Shown: positions 45,699-57,161 of the stretch, one piece after another | Layout: every line of letters starts with the position of its first letter | Numbering within the stretch: position 1 is the stretch's first letter | Source of the DNA: Halichondria panicea | Lineage: Eukaryota > Porifera > Demospongiae > Suberitida > Halichondriidae | Length of the DNA stretch: 64,000 nt | Assembly: GCF_963675165.1 (NCBI RefSeq) | Contig: NC_087386.1 | Span: 90,001 to 154,000 of the forward strand | Direction: 5' to 3' | The notes under the pieces: model-generated | Seen by the model: the letters and a program-made list of their open reading frames with translations, nothing else | The model's database searches: none | Told to the model about the DNA's origin: nothing | Program-made: the position numbers and the translations under genes

Positions 45699-47916
45699 TT
45701 ACATATCACTGGCTAAAATGTCCAAAATGTCCAATAGCAATTCTCTTGGTAGCTCTCTTAGGTAAGGATCTCGTACAACATCTGGAAAGTTATTAGCAAT
45801 CATGTCCAGACAGTGTCTCTTCATAACAAGCACCTCGATACTGTCAGAGGCCTCTAACATTCGCAATACATTCTCCTTGCAGACGTTGCGCTCCAGACTT
45901 GCCTTGCAATGACAGTGGAGCTGACTGTTATAGAAGCCAAAGAAATTAGGAGCAGAGAATATGTGCAATGAATCTTGTGGTGGCATCTCGACTTGTCCGT
46001 GATAGATGTAGCGCAATAGAGACATGAACGCTTGAAGAGAGGGTACGTGTTTACCAAATGTGATCTCCACACAATGATCCTCGGGATTAAACGATCGGAA
46101 CAAAGCCTCAAAGTATGAAGACCGTGCAGCCAACACAGCTTTGTGTGAGGGCACTATATCTTGCCCCACCTTCAACAAGATGTCAGTGAAAGACTTGCCA
46201 GTGTCCGAGGCTAATAGCTGCTGGAGGTCATGTTGTAGGGAAGGGGGTGTGGCTCCGCTCCCTGGGGGGTCAGGAGAGGTGGGGCGTGAGTGAGATTGCT
46301 GCCGTCGAATGATCTGTAGCATTAGGGACCTATCGAGTGATTCAAAGGTGGAGCTCATGATGACTGCCTTGTAGTTAGACTCTCGCACAATAAACTGGAG
46401 ACAATAATCCTTGAGACTGTTGAGGCCAAGTTCAGTTGCATTCTTGAGTACTAGTAGAACATTCTGCTCATTAATAGAAGCTTTGATGTATTGCATACTG
46501 AGTTGGACCAGCAGTTCAGCTTCTAGTAGTAGGGCCACCTTGTACACATCAACCATAAGGAGCATTTGTGCTGAGCTCACTCCTCTAGCTGAGCAGGTCT
46601 CAAGATGCGGGTGAATTCTGTCAGTGTAGAGAGAGTAGACAGCCAATTTGAACGCTTCTCCAGACACTTCAGGCAGCTCCAATGACAGAGGATGATTGAG
46701 TAAGAAACACGGGCTGCTCTCAGGGTTGCTTGTAGCTTGGTACACAGCCAAGAGCTTGCGGCAAAGGTAAGGAGATCGTGCAGCTAATACGACAGCATGT
46801 GCCTTCACAAAACAACCACCCACTGACACATGAGTATCACAAAACTGTTCTTCCTTAAGCAGGCGACCGAAATCATTGACAAGTGTACACTTTGGGAAAG
46901 TAGAGAGACTAAATCGATACAAATCACCACTTCTGTTAGTGGCTGACTCCACAGTACCACCGAACACATACATGCCATTATTCCAGACTGCAGCAGAATG
47001 AAACACTCTCCTACAAGGAACGTCGCTGCTCTCCACGGGAGCCATTACACTCCATGCCCGAGAATCAACATCAAAACAGTGAACGTCATTGTCCAGTATT
47101 CCATCTGCAGCCCCACCACCGTACACATAGAGACATCTCCTATAAGCCACCATTGTGTGACCATATCTCCTCTGAGGGGGGGAGGGGGAACCACGCAACA
47201 AGTGCTCTGTACGAATACGAACCCACACACGATTGTTGAAGTTGAACTGGTAGAGGTTGTTGGTGATCTTGGCTCCACTCTGTCCAGAGAATACAAACAT
47301 ATCATTATCGATGACGGCCACAGGAAAGTTACAGCAAGTGGGGGGACTGTCTCCAGTCTGAGTGATCTCCTCCCACTTTGGGCTGGGGGAGATCAGGTCA
47401 ATACGCCACATGTCGTTAAGTCGTGTGTGGCCATCATAGCCGGCATAGATCCAGAGATGGTGGTCATAGATAACAGCACCATGAGCTGAGCGTGCTGGAG
47501 GCAAGTCTCCACTGATCCTGTCACTCCAATCAATCCATTGACTTGTGGTGAACTTGTACTCAAAGAGGTCGTTCTTGTTACGCAGGTTAGAGTTGGAGTA
47601 GATGTCTCCAGTGTAGCCTCCAAACACAAACATGCTGTCCTGGAAGACAACAGCAGAGTGATGATAGCGTGGAGCAGGGGGGGTACCTGGCGGGGGGGGG
47701 GGTACAATAGTATTACTAGTAGCATACAATCCAGCAATTCCTAATGTACATACAAATGCTATCACCATCAACTCGTCCCTTTGGGCGTTTAATTTACCCA
47801 ATGCAGTGTCTCTAATACCTACTGATGTGTGGGGGGCGGGGAAGGGGGGGAGGGGGTATGAACATGCCAACTACAACAATACAAGTCAATGGTGTGTACA
47901 TGTATTACTACACCCA

Positions 47917-47966
<50 letters not shown>

Positions 47967-48312
47967 CTGTGTACACCACACGAGCCCACGAAGAGTCCCG
48001 GATATGAGACACTAGGAAGTCATTCAGCATTCTCCTCCCGTTGTCCCCCCCAAACACATAGATCCTGTTGTTCCATGCTACAATCGTGTGCTTGCTGCGT
48101 TTGGCACCGACAAACTCTTCACAAGACGACAGTTTCTTCCAGAGATTGGATGACATCCTACGAGTAAAGTTGAGGGTCATATCAGTGTCTACATCAGCAC
48201 TGATCTTGGAGGCTGTGTCAGTGTCATCATCAGTTGAGAGCAGTGACTCCATTGATAGGGCACCACTGGCTACTTTCTCTGGGGAAGGAGTGGCATTAAC
48301 TGACATAGCCAT
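45699..48312 (-). CDS. LZTR1: LZTR1, Kelch-BTB-BTB adaptor of a CUL3 ubiquitin ligase
   Basis: In mammals LZTR1 directs CUL3 to RAS-family GTPases such as RIT1, on endomembranes. Two exons (47,967-48,312; 45,699-47,686) give 777 residues against 840 in human; the N-terminus is about as long as usual and the shortening is mostly in the late Kelch region. Kelch blades are clear: RSKHTIVAWNNRIYVFGGDN, then after the intron APRYHHSAVV, MFVFGGYTGDIYSNSNL, MFVFSGQSGAKITNN and RRYGHTMVAY. Two BTB domains follow (FCDTHVSVGG near residue 360; FTDILLKVGQDIVPSHKAVL near 590), each with BACK-like helices. The second exon is nearly 2 kb without interruption. The 280-bp intron holds a CA run and a G run. 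Tail to tail with PTGES2. Confidence 0.97.
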
Positions 48313-48465
48313 TGACTAAATTCTACATTCGTAGCTATAAAGCTGATCAACAACATGAAAACATGACTGCGGTTCAATGTTATTAAATACTCATGTGATA
48401 ATAGTTCTAAAAATAGCTAATCATAATCACAATAGATCAAATAACAACGTGTCCAAACAGTGTTC

Positions 48466-48471
48466 TTTATT
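48466..48471 (-). terminator. Poly(A) signal overlapping the PIN1 stop codon
   Basis: The minus strand reads GCC TAATAAAG: the AATAAA hexamer begins inside the TAA stop codon, so the PIN1 3' UTR would be only about 15-30 nt if this hexamer is used. Confidence 0.5.
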
Positions 48472-49162
48472 AGGCTGTTCTGATGATGATGTGAATACCA
48501 GAGTCTGTGCTGATGACTCCACTCAGCTCCCCCACACCCAGACCATACCTGCACACATATGACACACACACACACACACAGTGACTGGAGCTTACGTTGC
48601 CTCCTCAAAAGGTTCTGTGTAGAGAAGAGAATGGGATCAATACACACACTAGAACACAGTGTGTGGACTTACTCTGCATTTGTCCCCTACCAAAAGGTCC
48701 GAGGTCGCCACCTTTCCTGGCACTGCCACAATCACTCTCTTCACTTGCCAGCTCAGCAAAACCAATCTCTCCATTCTCAATACGAGCACGGTATCCTAGC
48801 AACAGGATGGAACAAGGTCAGACAAGGTCAAGTACACACACCTTTGATAATCTCTATGGCTTCGTCCTTGGAACGAGTTATCTTGTCCTGTTTCCACGAC
48901 GATGGGCGCCTTGAGCCACTGTGCTTGACCAGAAGATGAGACGCTTGCACCTACACACATCACACACATCACACACACATCACACACAGTGCATGTATAC
49001 ATGTACAGGCCTCTCTTGCTATAATGATAGCCTAACTACCTGTCCTGATGGCACAGCCGCTGGCTTGTCCCATATAGAGGCTTTGGTAAACTTATTGAAG
49101 TAAAAGGAGCGTCCAGAAGAGCGCGATTCTCGCAATTCCCAACCTTCTGGCAGTCCTGCCAT
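48470..49162 (-). CDS. PIN1: Phospho-specific peptidyl-prolyl isomerase PIN1
   Basis: Nuclear/cytosolic enzyme that isomerises pSer/pThr-Pro bonds. Five exons (49,040-49,162; 48,842-48,950; 48,673-48,795; 48,596-48,614; 48,470-48,548) give 150 residues; human is 163. The N-terminal WW domain is intact ([19 protein letters not shown], then IWDKP with the second tryptophan and proline). The parvulin domain follows: [15 protein letters not shown] supplies the catalytic histidine and the phosphate-binding Lys-Arg-Arg; EESDCGSA carries the active-site cysteine; [10 protein letters not shown] carries the final Ser/His pair. Exon 4 is a 19-nt microexon encoding KPFEEAT with its neighbours. The linker between domains is shorter than in human. 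Head to head with ZDHHC12. Confidence 0.97.
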
Positions 49163-49326
49163 GCTCTCTTTTAGGTTAGTATTCTAATAGAAGCACACTT
49201 AGTCCAACAGGGGGCGTGACTTAAGTGTTGCGATATGCTCGGGGTCACGCCGCGGTTTACAGATGAGTAAAGTGGGCGGGGCAGCTGACTAAAACAACAC
49301 AAGAAGGTAACGAGAAGGTAAAGAGA
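49163..49326. promoter_or_regulatory. Shared 164-bp head-to-head promoter region, PIN1 / ZDHHC12
   Basis: Start codons are 164 bp apart. The interval has GC-box-like words GGGGGCGTGAC (about 49,210) and GTGGGCGGGGC (about 49,271), the only CG-rich patch nearby. No TATA box. A bidirectional promoter is inferred. Confidence 0.55.
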
Positions 49327-50584
49327 ATGAAGCTCTTGTCTGCTGATAATGCTGTCAGATGTTTCCACTTCTTCCTTACTATTGGAATATTTCTGCTCTT
49401 ACTGGAAAGCCCTTCAGGTAATGCCTGGCTAGACTACACTGATAGTACTTGTATTTCCTTTACATAGACCTCCATGATGCGTGGATACACAAGAGCGCTT
49501 ATTTCTTCATTTGTACAACTTTAGTGACTCTCTCACTGTTTATCTACTTGCTGGCTAGTCTGGTCAATCCTGGCTACCTAACTCAGAGCCCAGAATCATC
49601 CGTGGTGAGTCCCTACTGTGCGTGGGTGGGTGGGTGCGTAAACTAGGTTTGATTGTACAGCTTGTGTTGGGAACGTCCGATTTCAAAATTAAAAGATGTT
49701 ACCTCTGTACGCTATGATGTTACCTCCCACACTGTACAGGACCTGCAATCATCCCCTGGCTACTGTAAAGTGTGCCATCATCTTAAGCCTCTTCGCTCCA
49801 AACATTGCTACTCTTGTGGTCATTGTGTGCGCAAGTTTGACCACCACTGTCCATGGCTGGGTAACTGTGTGGGTGAGAGAAATCATCGACTCTTCCTATT
49901 GTTCCTACTCCTTGAGGCCCCCCTCACATGCTGGGGGGCAGTCATTGCATGGTGAGATATGGCCCCCTCACATGCTGGGGGGCAGTCATTGCATGGTGAG
50001 ATATGCCTCCCCTCACATGCTGGGGGGCAGTCGTTGCATGGTGAGATATGGCCCCCCTCACATGCTAGGGGGCAGTCATTGCATGGTCCGTACCATCACT
50101 TTTCTAACCCTAGCTATCTGTAATTTGTGTTCAGGTCAATAGCTCTCAGAATTACCTTTCTAATGGTGTGCTTAGATACAAATTCTGTGATTAGTCCAAA
50201 TCCATAGAATCAAAAGCTATAGCCTTTCCTTCCAATATTCAACCATTTTGGTAGCGAAAGCCTGTAATTGTGTTTATCCTTTGCAGGAGTGGTCTGAGCT
50301 TCTCTGACAGCCCTCCTCTGCTGGTGTGGGCCACGTCCATCCTTCCTCTCCTGTTATCATTGATACTTTTGTGTGGAGGAGCAGTCACTACCTCTCTGTT
50401 AGCATTCTATCATACTTATCTCATGCTTACAGGACAGACCACGTGGGAACAAGCTTCTGGAACACATTATCTCCATGCATTTGACCAGGGATGCCCACGC
50501 AATCTCACCTCTTTCGTGTGTGCTTGGAGCAATTGGGAACAACTTTATGATCAGAAAACTAACAATCAAAACTCTGTCTGCTAG
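49327..50584 (+). CDS. ZDHHC12: ZDHHC12-type protein S-palmitoyltransferase
   Basis: Golgi/ER membrane enzyme that adds palmitate to cysteines. Four exons (49,327-49,417; 49,468-49,604; 49,740-49,951; 50,287-50,584) give 245 residues; human ZDHHC12 is 267. Two N-terminal membrane segments ([33 protein letters not shown]) are followed by the NPGYL motif, then the cysteine-rich domain [16 protein letters not shown]...[20 protein letters not shown] with the DHHC active site complete. Two more membrane segments follow, and then a C-tail [13 protein letters not shown], which fits ZDHHC12 specifically. The acceptor of exon 3 was set at 49,740 because it keeps frame; a nearer acceptor at about 49,661 does not. 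Intron 3 begins with tandem copies of the exon 3 end. Confidence 0.92.
49916..50087. repeat. Tandem copies of the ZDHHC12 exon 3 end and its splice donor
   Basis: The 45-bp unit CCCTCACATGCTGGGGGGCA plus GTCATTGCATGGTGAGATAT occurs four times: once as the real exon 3 end (donor at 49,952), twice more with a perfect GTGAGATAT donor, and once with a decayed GTCCGT. Use of a downstream donor would read TGG TGA and stop. Confidence 0.92.
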
Positions 50585-50627
50585 AATACAAATCAGCACT
50601 ACGTGTCTTTCTTTTTTATCACATTCA

Positions 50628-50633
50628 TTTATT
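50628..50633 (-). terminator. Likely poly(A) signal (AATAAA) of mitoguardin
   Basis: AATAAA on the minus strand, 83 bp after the stop at 50,716 and inside the 131-bp tail-to-tail gap with ZDHHC12. Confidence 0.5.
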
Positions 50634-50715
50634 CATACCACAAATTATCACAAAGTACAAATTGACAGCAAAAAAGTATTATAAACAGTATAATAATACA
50701 GAATGGCAGCTTGAG

Positions 50716-52570
50716 TCATTGTGTGTGTGGTGAGAAAGTTCTCATGTCTTGAGCAGCTTCTTGTGCTCTTGACAGGATATCTTGTGATAGTACCTCCACA
50801 CTAGAGTAGCGCACTGACTCAAGAGAGAAGACACAGCGAATAAAGTGAAGGACCACAGCCTGCAAGAGGGAGGGGGCACACAGTCAGCTAGTGGATATAA
50901 CAGTATATACAGCGTACCTTGAAGTGAGCACAGGTTTCCTTGAGAGATTCATCTGTACCCATGAACCCCCAGGCCATGGCTGGAGTCACTGTCTCACTCA
51001 GAGCATAGAAATGTGTCATAAATCCATTCTTATGCTGTACATATTATAATGAGGAGAGGGTGACATAGGAAGCAGTGCTCATGCACAGTCACCTTGAGCA
51101 TTCCTTTCTTGGCCTTGAGAACAGACCACAATGCAGCAGAGAGGGCCTATAGTGTGTGTGTGGGGGGGGGGGGGAGTGTGTGTGTGTGGGGTGTGTGTGT
51201 GGGGGGTGTGTGTGTGGGGGAGGGGGGAGTGTGTGTGTGGGGGTCAACAGTAGTCAACTTACTGATTTCTTCATGCCAGTGGTAATCCAGCGATTCTGTA
51301 GCACAGATACAAAAGCAGACGGTGGACGCTCCAGGTCATCAAATGAATCCAGGAGAATAAAGTCCACTCCAATGTCATACACATTCATGGCCTTCACCTA
51401 CCACCATATCACATGACAAACATATCTACCAATTAACTTGGTCCACGGTACTACTCAAGTTATGGCCAAGTTAGCGGGTGTAGCAAGATGTTCAGAATAG
51501 TACGTTTAATCAATAGTTTGGGAACTCTTTCAGCTGCCATAACTTGAGTACCGTTGATCCAACGTCAAAAATTTTTTGATTTTCTGAAAGCTTAGAAAGA
51601 TACCTTTCAAATGGTACCATCAAAGTTGTATTTGAGCGATAAAAACTATTAGCCAATTATGAAAATAGCTATCCAAACAGCTATAGAACTACTCACTTTT
51701 CTCTGAGAGAGCTCCTCCACTGCTATTCTCCATGATTCCTCATCCAGCATAAAATCAATGAGCTCATTGAACTGCTCACAGAACAAAGTAGGGTTCCCTC
51801 CAGCACTCGATAGAAAGTCTGACATTAAATGCTGTGCAATACTAATAAAGTACGTGCGATTATTTGTAGACTGTAGTAAATGGTCAAAGCCCAATCGAAC
51901 ACAGTAGACCTTTGCCAGGAAATCATTCTGACTGCTACACTGGAGCAGCTCCGTCCTGTCAGTACGCACAACCACACTACCATTGCTAACCACCTCCAGG
52001 GCAGTCAAGTAGAGGGCATGAGGGGACTGTGGGGGGTATGTAAGCAATGTGGGGGGTAGTGAGAATTATCTCTTCAATAATCTATGGTTAGAAGACCCAC
52101 CAGATCAAGAACGTCTACTGTGGAATGGAATGAATCATCGCTGCTTCCAGAGTCATGATCTGTCTCCTCCCATCTCTCCAACACTGGGCTGCTCTCTTCA
52201 ATCACAACAATAGCAGGAAGTACGTCTGTGTCATATCATGAGAGGTGTATGGTGGTATGGACAGAGTTACGTATGTGGCTCACCTACGCGCTGCTCTGCT
52301 GTGTTGCTGGCCTGATTGAAGGTACTGGATCTATGCAGTGTAGAGCGCTTGGTGGAGGGGATGGGTCGATATCGCCGTCTCCTCTGCCTCAACACAAGTC
52401 CAGCCAGTATAGATAGTGATACTCCAGTCAACAGCGCCAGGCCTAGCCTACCACGCCGGCTGAGCTACAGGGGAAGTGAAGAGAGGTCACTCAGAACAGC
52501 TACTTACACGCAGGCTCCATAGATACTCGACAAGATTCTCCTTTAGCTTGGTAAAGTACATCTCTTTCAT
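50716..52570 (-). CDS. MIGA: Mitoguardin (MIGA/FAM73 family)
   Basis: Outer mitochondrial membrane protein. In animals it supports mitochondrial fusion and carries lipids at ER and lipid-droplet contacts. Eight exons (first 52,508-52,570, last 50,716-50,859) give 382 residues, shorter than the roughly 600 in vertebrates. A membrane segment near the start (GLALLTGVSLSILAGLVL) is followed by RQRRRR, a typical signal-anchor pattern. An acidic Ser-rich linker comes next (EESSPVLERWEETDHDSGSS, FFAT-like in character but not a clear FFAT). The conserved lipid-binding C-domain follows: VYDIGVDFILLDSFDDLERP, LQNRWIT, AALWSVLKAKKG, HFYALSETVTPAMAWGFMG, SVRYSSVEVLSQDIL. The start at 52,570 is the best visible one, but an acceptor just upstream (CCCAG) means an earlier exon could exist. 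Confidence 0.88.
51156..51246. repeat. GT/G-run tract in a mitoguardin intron
   Basis: Alternating GTGTGTG and runs of 6-10 G over about 90 bp. On the plus strand this is G-quadruplex-prone; the transcript is C/A-rich because the gene is on the minus strand. Confidence 0.85.
51446..51554. repeat. Foldback repeat in a mitoguardin intron
   Basis: ACGGTACTACTCAAGTTATG near 51,446 pairs with CCATAACTTGAGTACCGT near 51,537. A related sequence (CCATAACTTG, then an AATAGTA-GTTT word) recurs at 53,370-53,420, suggesting a dispersed family. Confidence 0.5.
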
Positions 52571-53738
52571 CTCAGCATCTGGGGGCGTGGCACATCAACT
52601 GCTTTATGGTATTGGTCGTTTCATTAACAAAGCATGTACAAGATAGTAGAGCCCTCATGTGTACATTTGATGATCCTTTACCAGATACGCTCACACACAC
52701 GATGGAGACAGCTGGTGAGGAAAAGCGTTCACTTGTCCTTCCCTCTAGGAGTTTCCACAAGGCTAGATATCCGGTGGATACTCACCCAAAAGGCCAGCAG
52801 CAATGGATCACGAGGCAAAGAGCATCGCAGCGAGTACAAGTGAGTGGCTAGTCATGATCAAAAGTGGACCACCTAGTATAGTGTATAGGCTGCTTTAGAT
52901 GACTGGCATTCAATATCTGCTAATAGATACATTACTAGTGATCAAACTATACAGCCTCTGTGACAAATGCATCCATTGCTACACATTTGTTGACCCGTTA
53001 CTTCATTGCGTACAGTGATGGAGAGCACGAGAGGGGCGGAGTCAGTGACAAGTTGCTATGACAACAGATGATGGAGGAGTTACAAGGTGACACTGTGGAG
53101 TTTGCGGACAACCCATTGGACGTCTTGGACTGCAGATAAAGTAAGAAATAGTGAGTACTGCCGCGTGCAGAGTGTGACTTTTTCCCCCACCTGAACTGTG
53201 ATCTGAGCATGTCATGTGATAGGCCTTGTCTAGAGCTACAGAATGCATCTCTTAGTTTTGATATTGATTGCTTTTTAGTGAAGTTATGACCTCCCGAAAG
53301 TTGCTTGAATTATACATTTTCTGCCTGTGTGGGTTACCGCCTGTTTTCGTAGCTAAGTTTGAGAGGCCATAACTTGTGTTGTGTTGCAGTTTCCAAAATA
53401 GTATGTTTGTATTTAGTAACTCTTTCACATCAAGACTGTACATACATACACAATTATTGCAGCTCAAGCTGAAATAGCTCGATTTGAAAATAGTTTTACC
53501 TTGAGAAATAACTTTTTAAGGAATTATCTACACGTAGTGAGTGGTCTAATTGTTGTCTCGCTTGTTAGATTCGTGAGGGTCAGTTGGACTGTTGGATGCT
53601 CTGGCTCTGGACTGAGGATGATTAAACATCCGCGAGGAACTGCGGGAAATGGTCAACAGTGTTCTCAAGAGATTCAAGAAATAGGTAGAGACATTACCGA
53701 CACTTATATATATATATATATATATATAATTATGTTAT
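52571..53738. other. Intergenic region upstream of mitoguardin, no supported gene
   Basis: It contains a dispersed repeat copy (52,672-52,800). At 53,069-53,140 there is a short open stretch (start MMEELQGDTVEFADNPLDVL) with a stop after 23 codons. At 53,565-53,685 there are fragments open in several frames. None could be joined into a convincing gene. A TA run lies at 53,705-53,728. Confidence 0.4.
52672..52800 (+). repeat. Dispersed repeat, copy 1 (empty site for the 55,025 insertion)
   Basis: The sequence from CCTTTACCAGATACGCTCAC to GATACTCACCCAAAA matches 54,951-55,105. At the position where the second copy has an insertion, this copy has a single TCCCTCTA. Confidence 0.75.
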
Positions 53739-53851
53739 AGTTATTGACTGGTTGACTAGTAATTATGGCTTATAAACAACCAATGCCGAGGGCGAAGCCC
53801 GAGGCTGAGGTTGTTTATAAACCATAATTACTAAGCAACCAGTCAACAACT
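53739..53851. mobile_element. MITE, 113 bp, about 43-bp terminal inverted repeats
   Basis: AGTTATTGACTGGTTGACTA at the left pairs with CAACCAGTCAACAACT at the right. Pairing runs through TAATTATGG and TATAAACAACC. The loop holds GCCGAGGGCGAAGCCCGAGGC, itself a hairpin. No protein. It inserted just after a TA microsatellite. Confidence 0.8.
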
Positions 53852-54950
53852 GATTTATTTACTGCAAAAACAGCAAAACAGTCATTTGAACATCAGTGGA
53901 GACAGTCAAACTTGCTCTCACAGCCTCAGAATTATGCAGTTAAAACAGTTACAGGCATAGAACTAGCAGTACTACTGTGGAGCTACATGAGCTAGCTAGG
54001 TTCAGCTAGCTGGAAGCCATGCATAAACTTTGACCAGACCCGCCCACCACTAAATGCTGCAAGGTTTGTACATGTAGCTAGCTAGCTAGCTAGCTACCTG
54101 TACTGTAGCTCTGAACTAGTCTGTTATTGTCAACAACACCACAGTCTACTTGTAATTCTCTACTTCTGAGCCACAGCCTTGACTACTGAGAAAGCACAGA
54201 GCAAGAATTTGACTATAGCTACAGGCTTCAGCTAGTTCAGTTCAATACTGCCAAGCTTACACAACATTTTTGAATTTTATTGCGTGCAATGTACCAAATT
54301 TTGTCAAGATGCATCATATCAATTCAAATCTGCTGAGGAAGTAGATTATAAGAATAGTGCCTGGGGGAAGTAATTATATAATATAATTACTGGACATCAC
54401 CTAGGATACGGACTGAATCAGTAAATAAATATATATAAGTGTCGATGTGTGTGCCCGCCCCCTCATACACTGTGTGATGTGATGACCCGCACCCTCATAT
54501 ACTGTGTGTGTGTGTGATGACCCACCCCCTCATACACTGGGTGATGTGATGACCCGCACCCTCATACACTGTGTGTGTGTGTGTGCCCGCCCACCCCCTC
54601 ACACACACACTATAGGACTATGATAAGTCACGACGCAGCAAGCTAGCTGCAATGCACTTGAGGAAGGATGGATCATTAAATGACTCAAGCCGACGCCCAT
54701 TTGCCCGCCCACTCATGTCAGAGGCCTCCATTGGGGAGGACGGACAATAGGAACAATAGTTATAATTGAACTATTTTAGTATGAATCAGTTGCAATTTTT
54801 TTGCAAGTATAAGTTGACAAACTGCTTCGTAAAAATATATGCAGTCTCATGAATTAGCCGCCCTCCAATGTGTTGCTAGGGCTTTACCTCGAGATATATA
54901 TACAAGAAATGGTAAAGATCGTTAACGAAACATCTAAAATTGCCCTCGTG
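53852..54950. other. Non-coding stretch with a minisatellite
   Basis: AT-rich DNA with GCTAGCTAGCTAG words and, at 54,440-54,612, four to five copies of a 36-45 bp unit (CCCTCATACACTGTGTG with GATGTGATGACCCGCA). No open frame of note. Confidence 0.6.
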
Positions 54951-55105
54951 TAGACCCTTTACCAGACAGGCTCACACACAAAATGAATCAGCTGGTGAGG
55001 AAGCTTTCCTTGTCCTTCCCTCTAATAGCCTCGATTCCAGGCCGCTAAGGGGCTGGAGTCGAGGCTATCCCTCTAGCTTTCACAAGGCTGGATACTCACC
55101 CAAAA
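54951..55105 (+). repeat. Dispersed repeat, copy 2, carrying a small insertion
   Basis: Second copy of the repeat at 52,672-52,800, interrupted at 55,025-55,067. Confidence 0.75.
55017..55075. mobile_element. 43-bp foldback insertion with 8-bp target duplication (hAT-like)
   Basis: TCCCTCTA (55,017-55,024) and TCCCTCTA (55,068-55,075) flank a 43-bp insert. The insert ends are TAGCCTCGATTCCAG and its inverted partner CTGGAGTCGAGGCTA, matching 14 of 15. The paralogous copy at 52,672-52,800 has an uninterrupted single TCCCTCTA. An 8-bp duplication is characteristic of hAT transposons; superfamily membership is inference, since no transposase is seen. Confidence 0.8.
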
Positions 55106-56605
55106 AGCAGTGTTTTATGTGGTAGTTTTTTATTCGGTACCCGTGTGACGGTACGGGTTTTTATCTTACAGAATTTTTTTTATATCTTGCCAATTAATTT
55201 TATTTTGAACATAGGAAACATAAATTTTTTTTGTTTCTGCTAAGGAACAATTAATTGTTTGCAGCAACCATCAAAATACTTGCTATAATTATACTGCTTT
55301 CCATCCCAAGCAACAACCTACATAGGGTAGCGATGTCAGACTGATTTTCATTTTTGCTATTTCTAACTCCTATGTATTACTATCTCTTTTGAACACTCTA
55401 GGCAAACCAGAAAAACTTTACTGCACTGGATTTGGTCAAGTGAATGCAGAGATACAGAGTTTTGAAGAACACTAGTCAGGGAAAAATTTGTACAAAAATT
55501 TACCGCATTTTAATGTACTTGGGCGGGACTTATGAAATTTGTTGTTAATACCGGAAATGATCTTAAAGTTAGCATATCTGCTGAACCGCTTGGTCTATTC
55601 TCTTTTAAAAAAGTATGAAATGGACACTCAGGACTCAGGAGTTGACATTGTAACCATTTGATATCTATTATGAAGTTTATAATGTTTCTGTAATGTATAT
55701 CTTTATGATGTCCCTATAATAGTATGATGTCTCCTGCTTCAGAGAGTTCTTTTGGATTTAAAGTAACCATGCTATCTTTTCTTTCGTACAGTATATTGTA
55801 TCATGTTTCAGAACTCTCATCAATGTCCACCTTACGCTTGTATCTGTTTCTTGATCTTTATAAGCAATTTTTCTGTCAATTTCATTTGGTCTAAATAATT
55901 CGTTTTTAGTGTGATGTAGATTTAAGGCCATACAACTATAAATCTATGATACAACTCTGTTGACAGCTTCTAATTAATACAGTAGATTACTCTTGTCTTT
56001 TTTGTGTGCAAATTGAATCAGTTCTTGCAATTTAATAGTTTTGGTAGATTACATTGTTGTCCCTGGAATTCTCTCCAATCTTTCTTGTTTCTTTTCAACA
56101 GAGGCTTTCAGATTGCTTCAATAATTACTTTCAGTAACTTCTAAGAACTTCTAAGAAATAAATACAGCTATTGGTACACTTGGCTTGATTTTACTGCATT
56201 TCTATTCTCAGCTCCACCCATCTATCCATGCAATATATGATTCCGCAAGAAATAAAAGCTTATTGTAGCAACTTTTTGCATAATCTGGAGAGTTAGAGAT
56301 GAAAGACATGCTCACTTGTGTTTTTGTTCATTTTCATGTTTGGTTGCCAAAATGATGATCACCTTTGAGAAAAAATCACACACAAAACAAGCATCAAATG
56401 CTAAAATCATAAAAAAACTGTTATAAAAATCAAATTCTACGCTATTTTTTACCCCTGGGAACAGCTGTTGTTTGCTAGACTCTTCCAGGGCTTGTGGAAA
56501 GCCCTTCTTGTTCACTTTCTGGTCCCGTTTTTTACCGTACGAAAATACACCCACACACTACTTCCGGTCTGGCATCTCTACATAGGGATCATAAGACATG
56601 CTATA
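55106..56605. other. AT-rich region without a recognised gene
   Basis: Low-complexity AT-rich DNA. The only frame of note is on the minus strand at 56,312-56,554 (80 codons, containing FDACFVCDFFSKVIIILATK); it has no family resemblance I can support and no splice partner. Confidence 0.45.
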
Positions 56606-57010
56606 CACACACAACTATAGCTACTTATCTGTGTCAGCTCCAGTGGCTCCTCCACACACATCAACCTACACAGGAAAGCATGAAAGACTTGCCACACAAC
56701 ATAGCTAGCTACTCATCTGTGTGTATGCTGTTACAGTGGCTCCTCCACACACAATCAACCTACAGAGAGAGTATGAGAGACTTGCCACAATAAGCTAGCT
56801 ACTTATCTGTGTGTATGCTGTTACAGTGGCTCCTCACAATCAACCTACAGAGAGCATGAGAGACTTGCCACACAACATAGCTAGCTACTCATCTGTGTGT
56901 ATGCTGTTACAGTGGCTCACAGCAATTAATGAACCTACGTACAGAGAGCATGAAAGACGTGCCACACAACATAATATATAGCTAGGTGCTCATCTGTTGT
57001 GTATAGATGC
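56606..57010. repeat. About 100-bp tandem repeat, four to five copies
   Basis: Units share ATAGCTAGCTACTCATCTGT, ATGCTGTTACAGTGGCTCC, AATCAACCTACAGAGAG and ATGAGAGACTTGCCACA, with spacing near 100 bp. Copies diverge toward the right end. Confidence 0.85.
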
Positions 57011-57161
57011 AGTTAGGATGCATGGCTATACTTGTAGCTACTTTTTTGTGTGTGCAGCAGACATCGACCTACACACCATAGAATGCATGGAAGACACTGT
57101 ACATGTAGCCAGCCATACTCATCTTCATGTCTCCCTCCATACATACACCACCTCATAGGAG

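Noticed and set aside
46998-47489. 163-codon plus-strand frame inside LZTR1
   Set aside because: Antisense shadow of the Kelch-coding exon; the minus frame has the clear protein family match.
53069-53140. Short acidic frame MMEELQGDTVEFADNPLDVL
   Set aside because: Stops after 23 codons just before a GTAAGA donor; no continuation exon found in phase.
56312-56554. Minus-strand 80-codon frame in AT-rich DNA
   Set aside because: No recognisable domain, no splice context, and composition matches the AT-rich surroundings.
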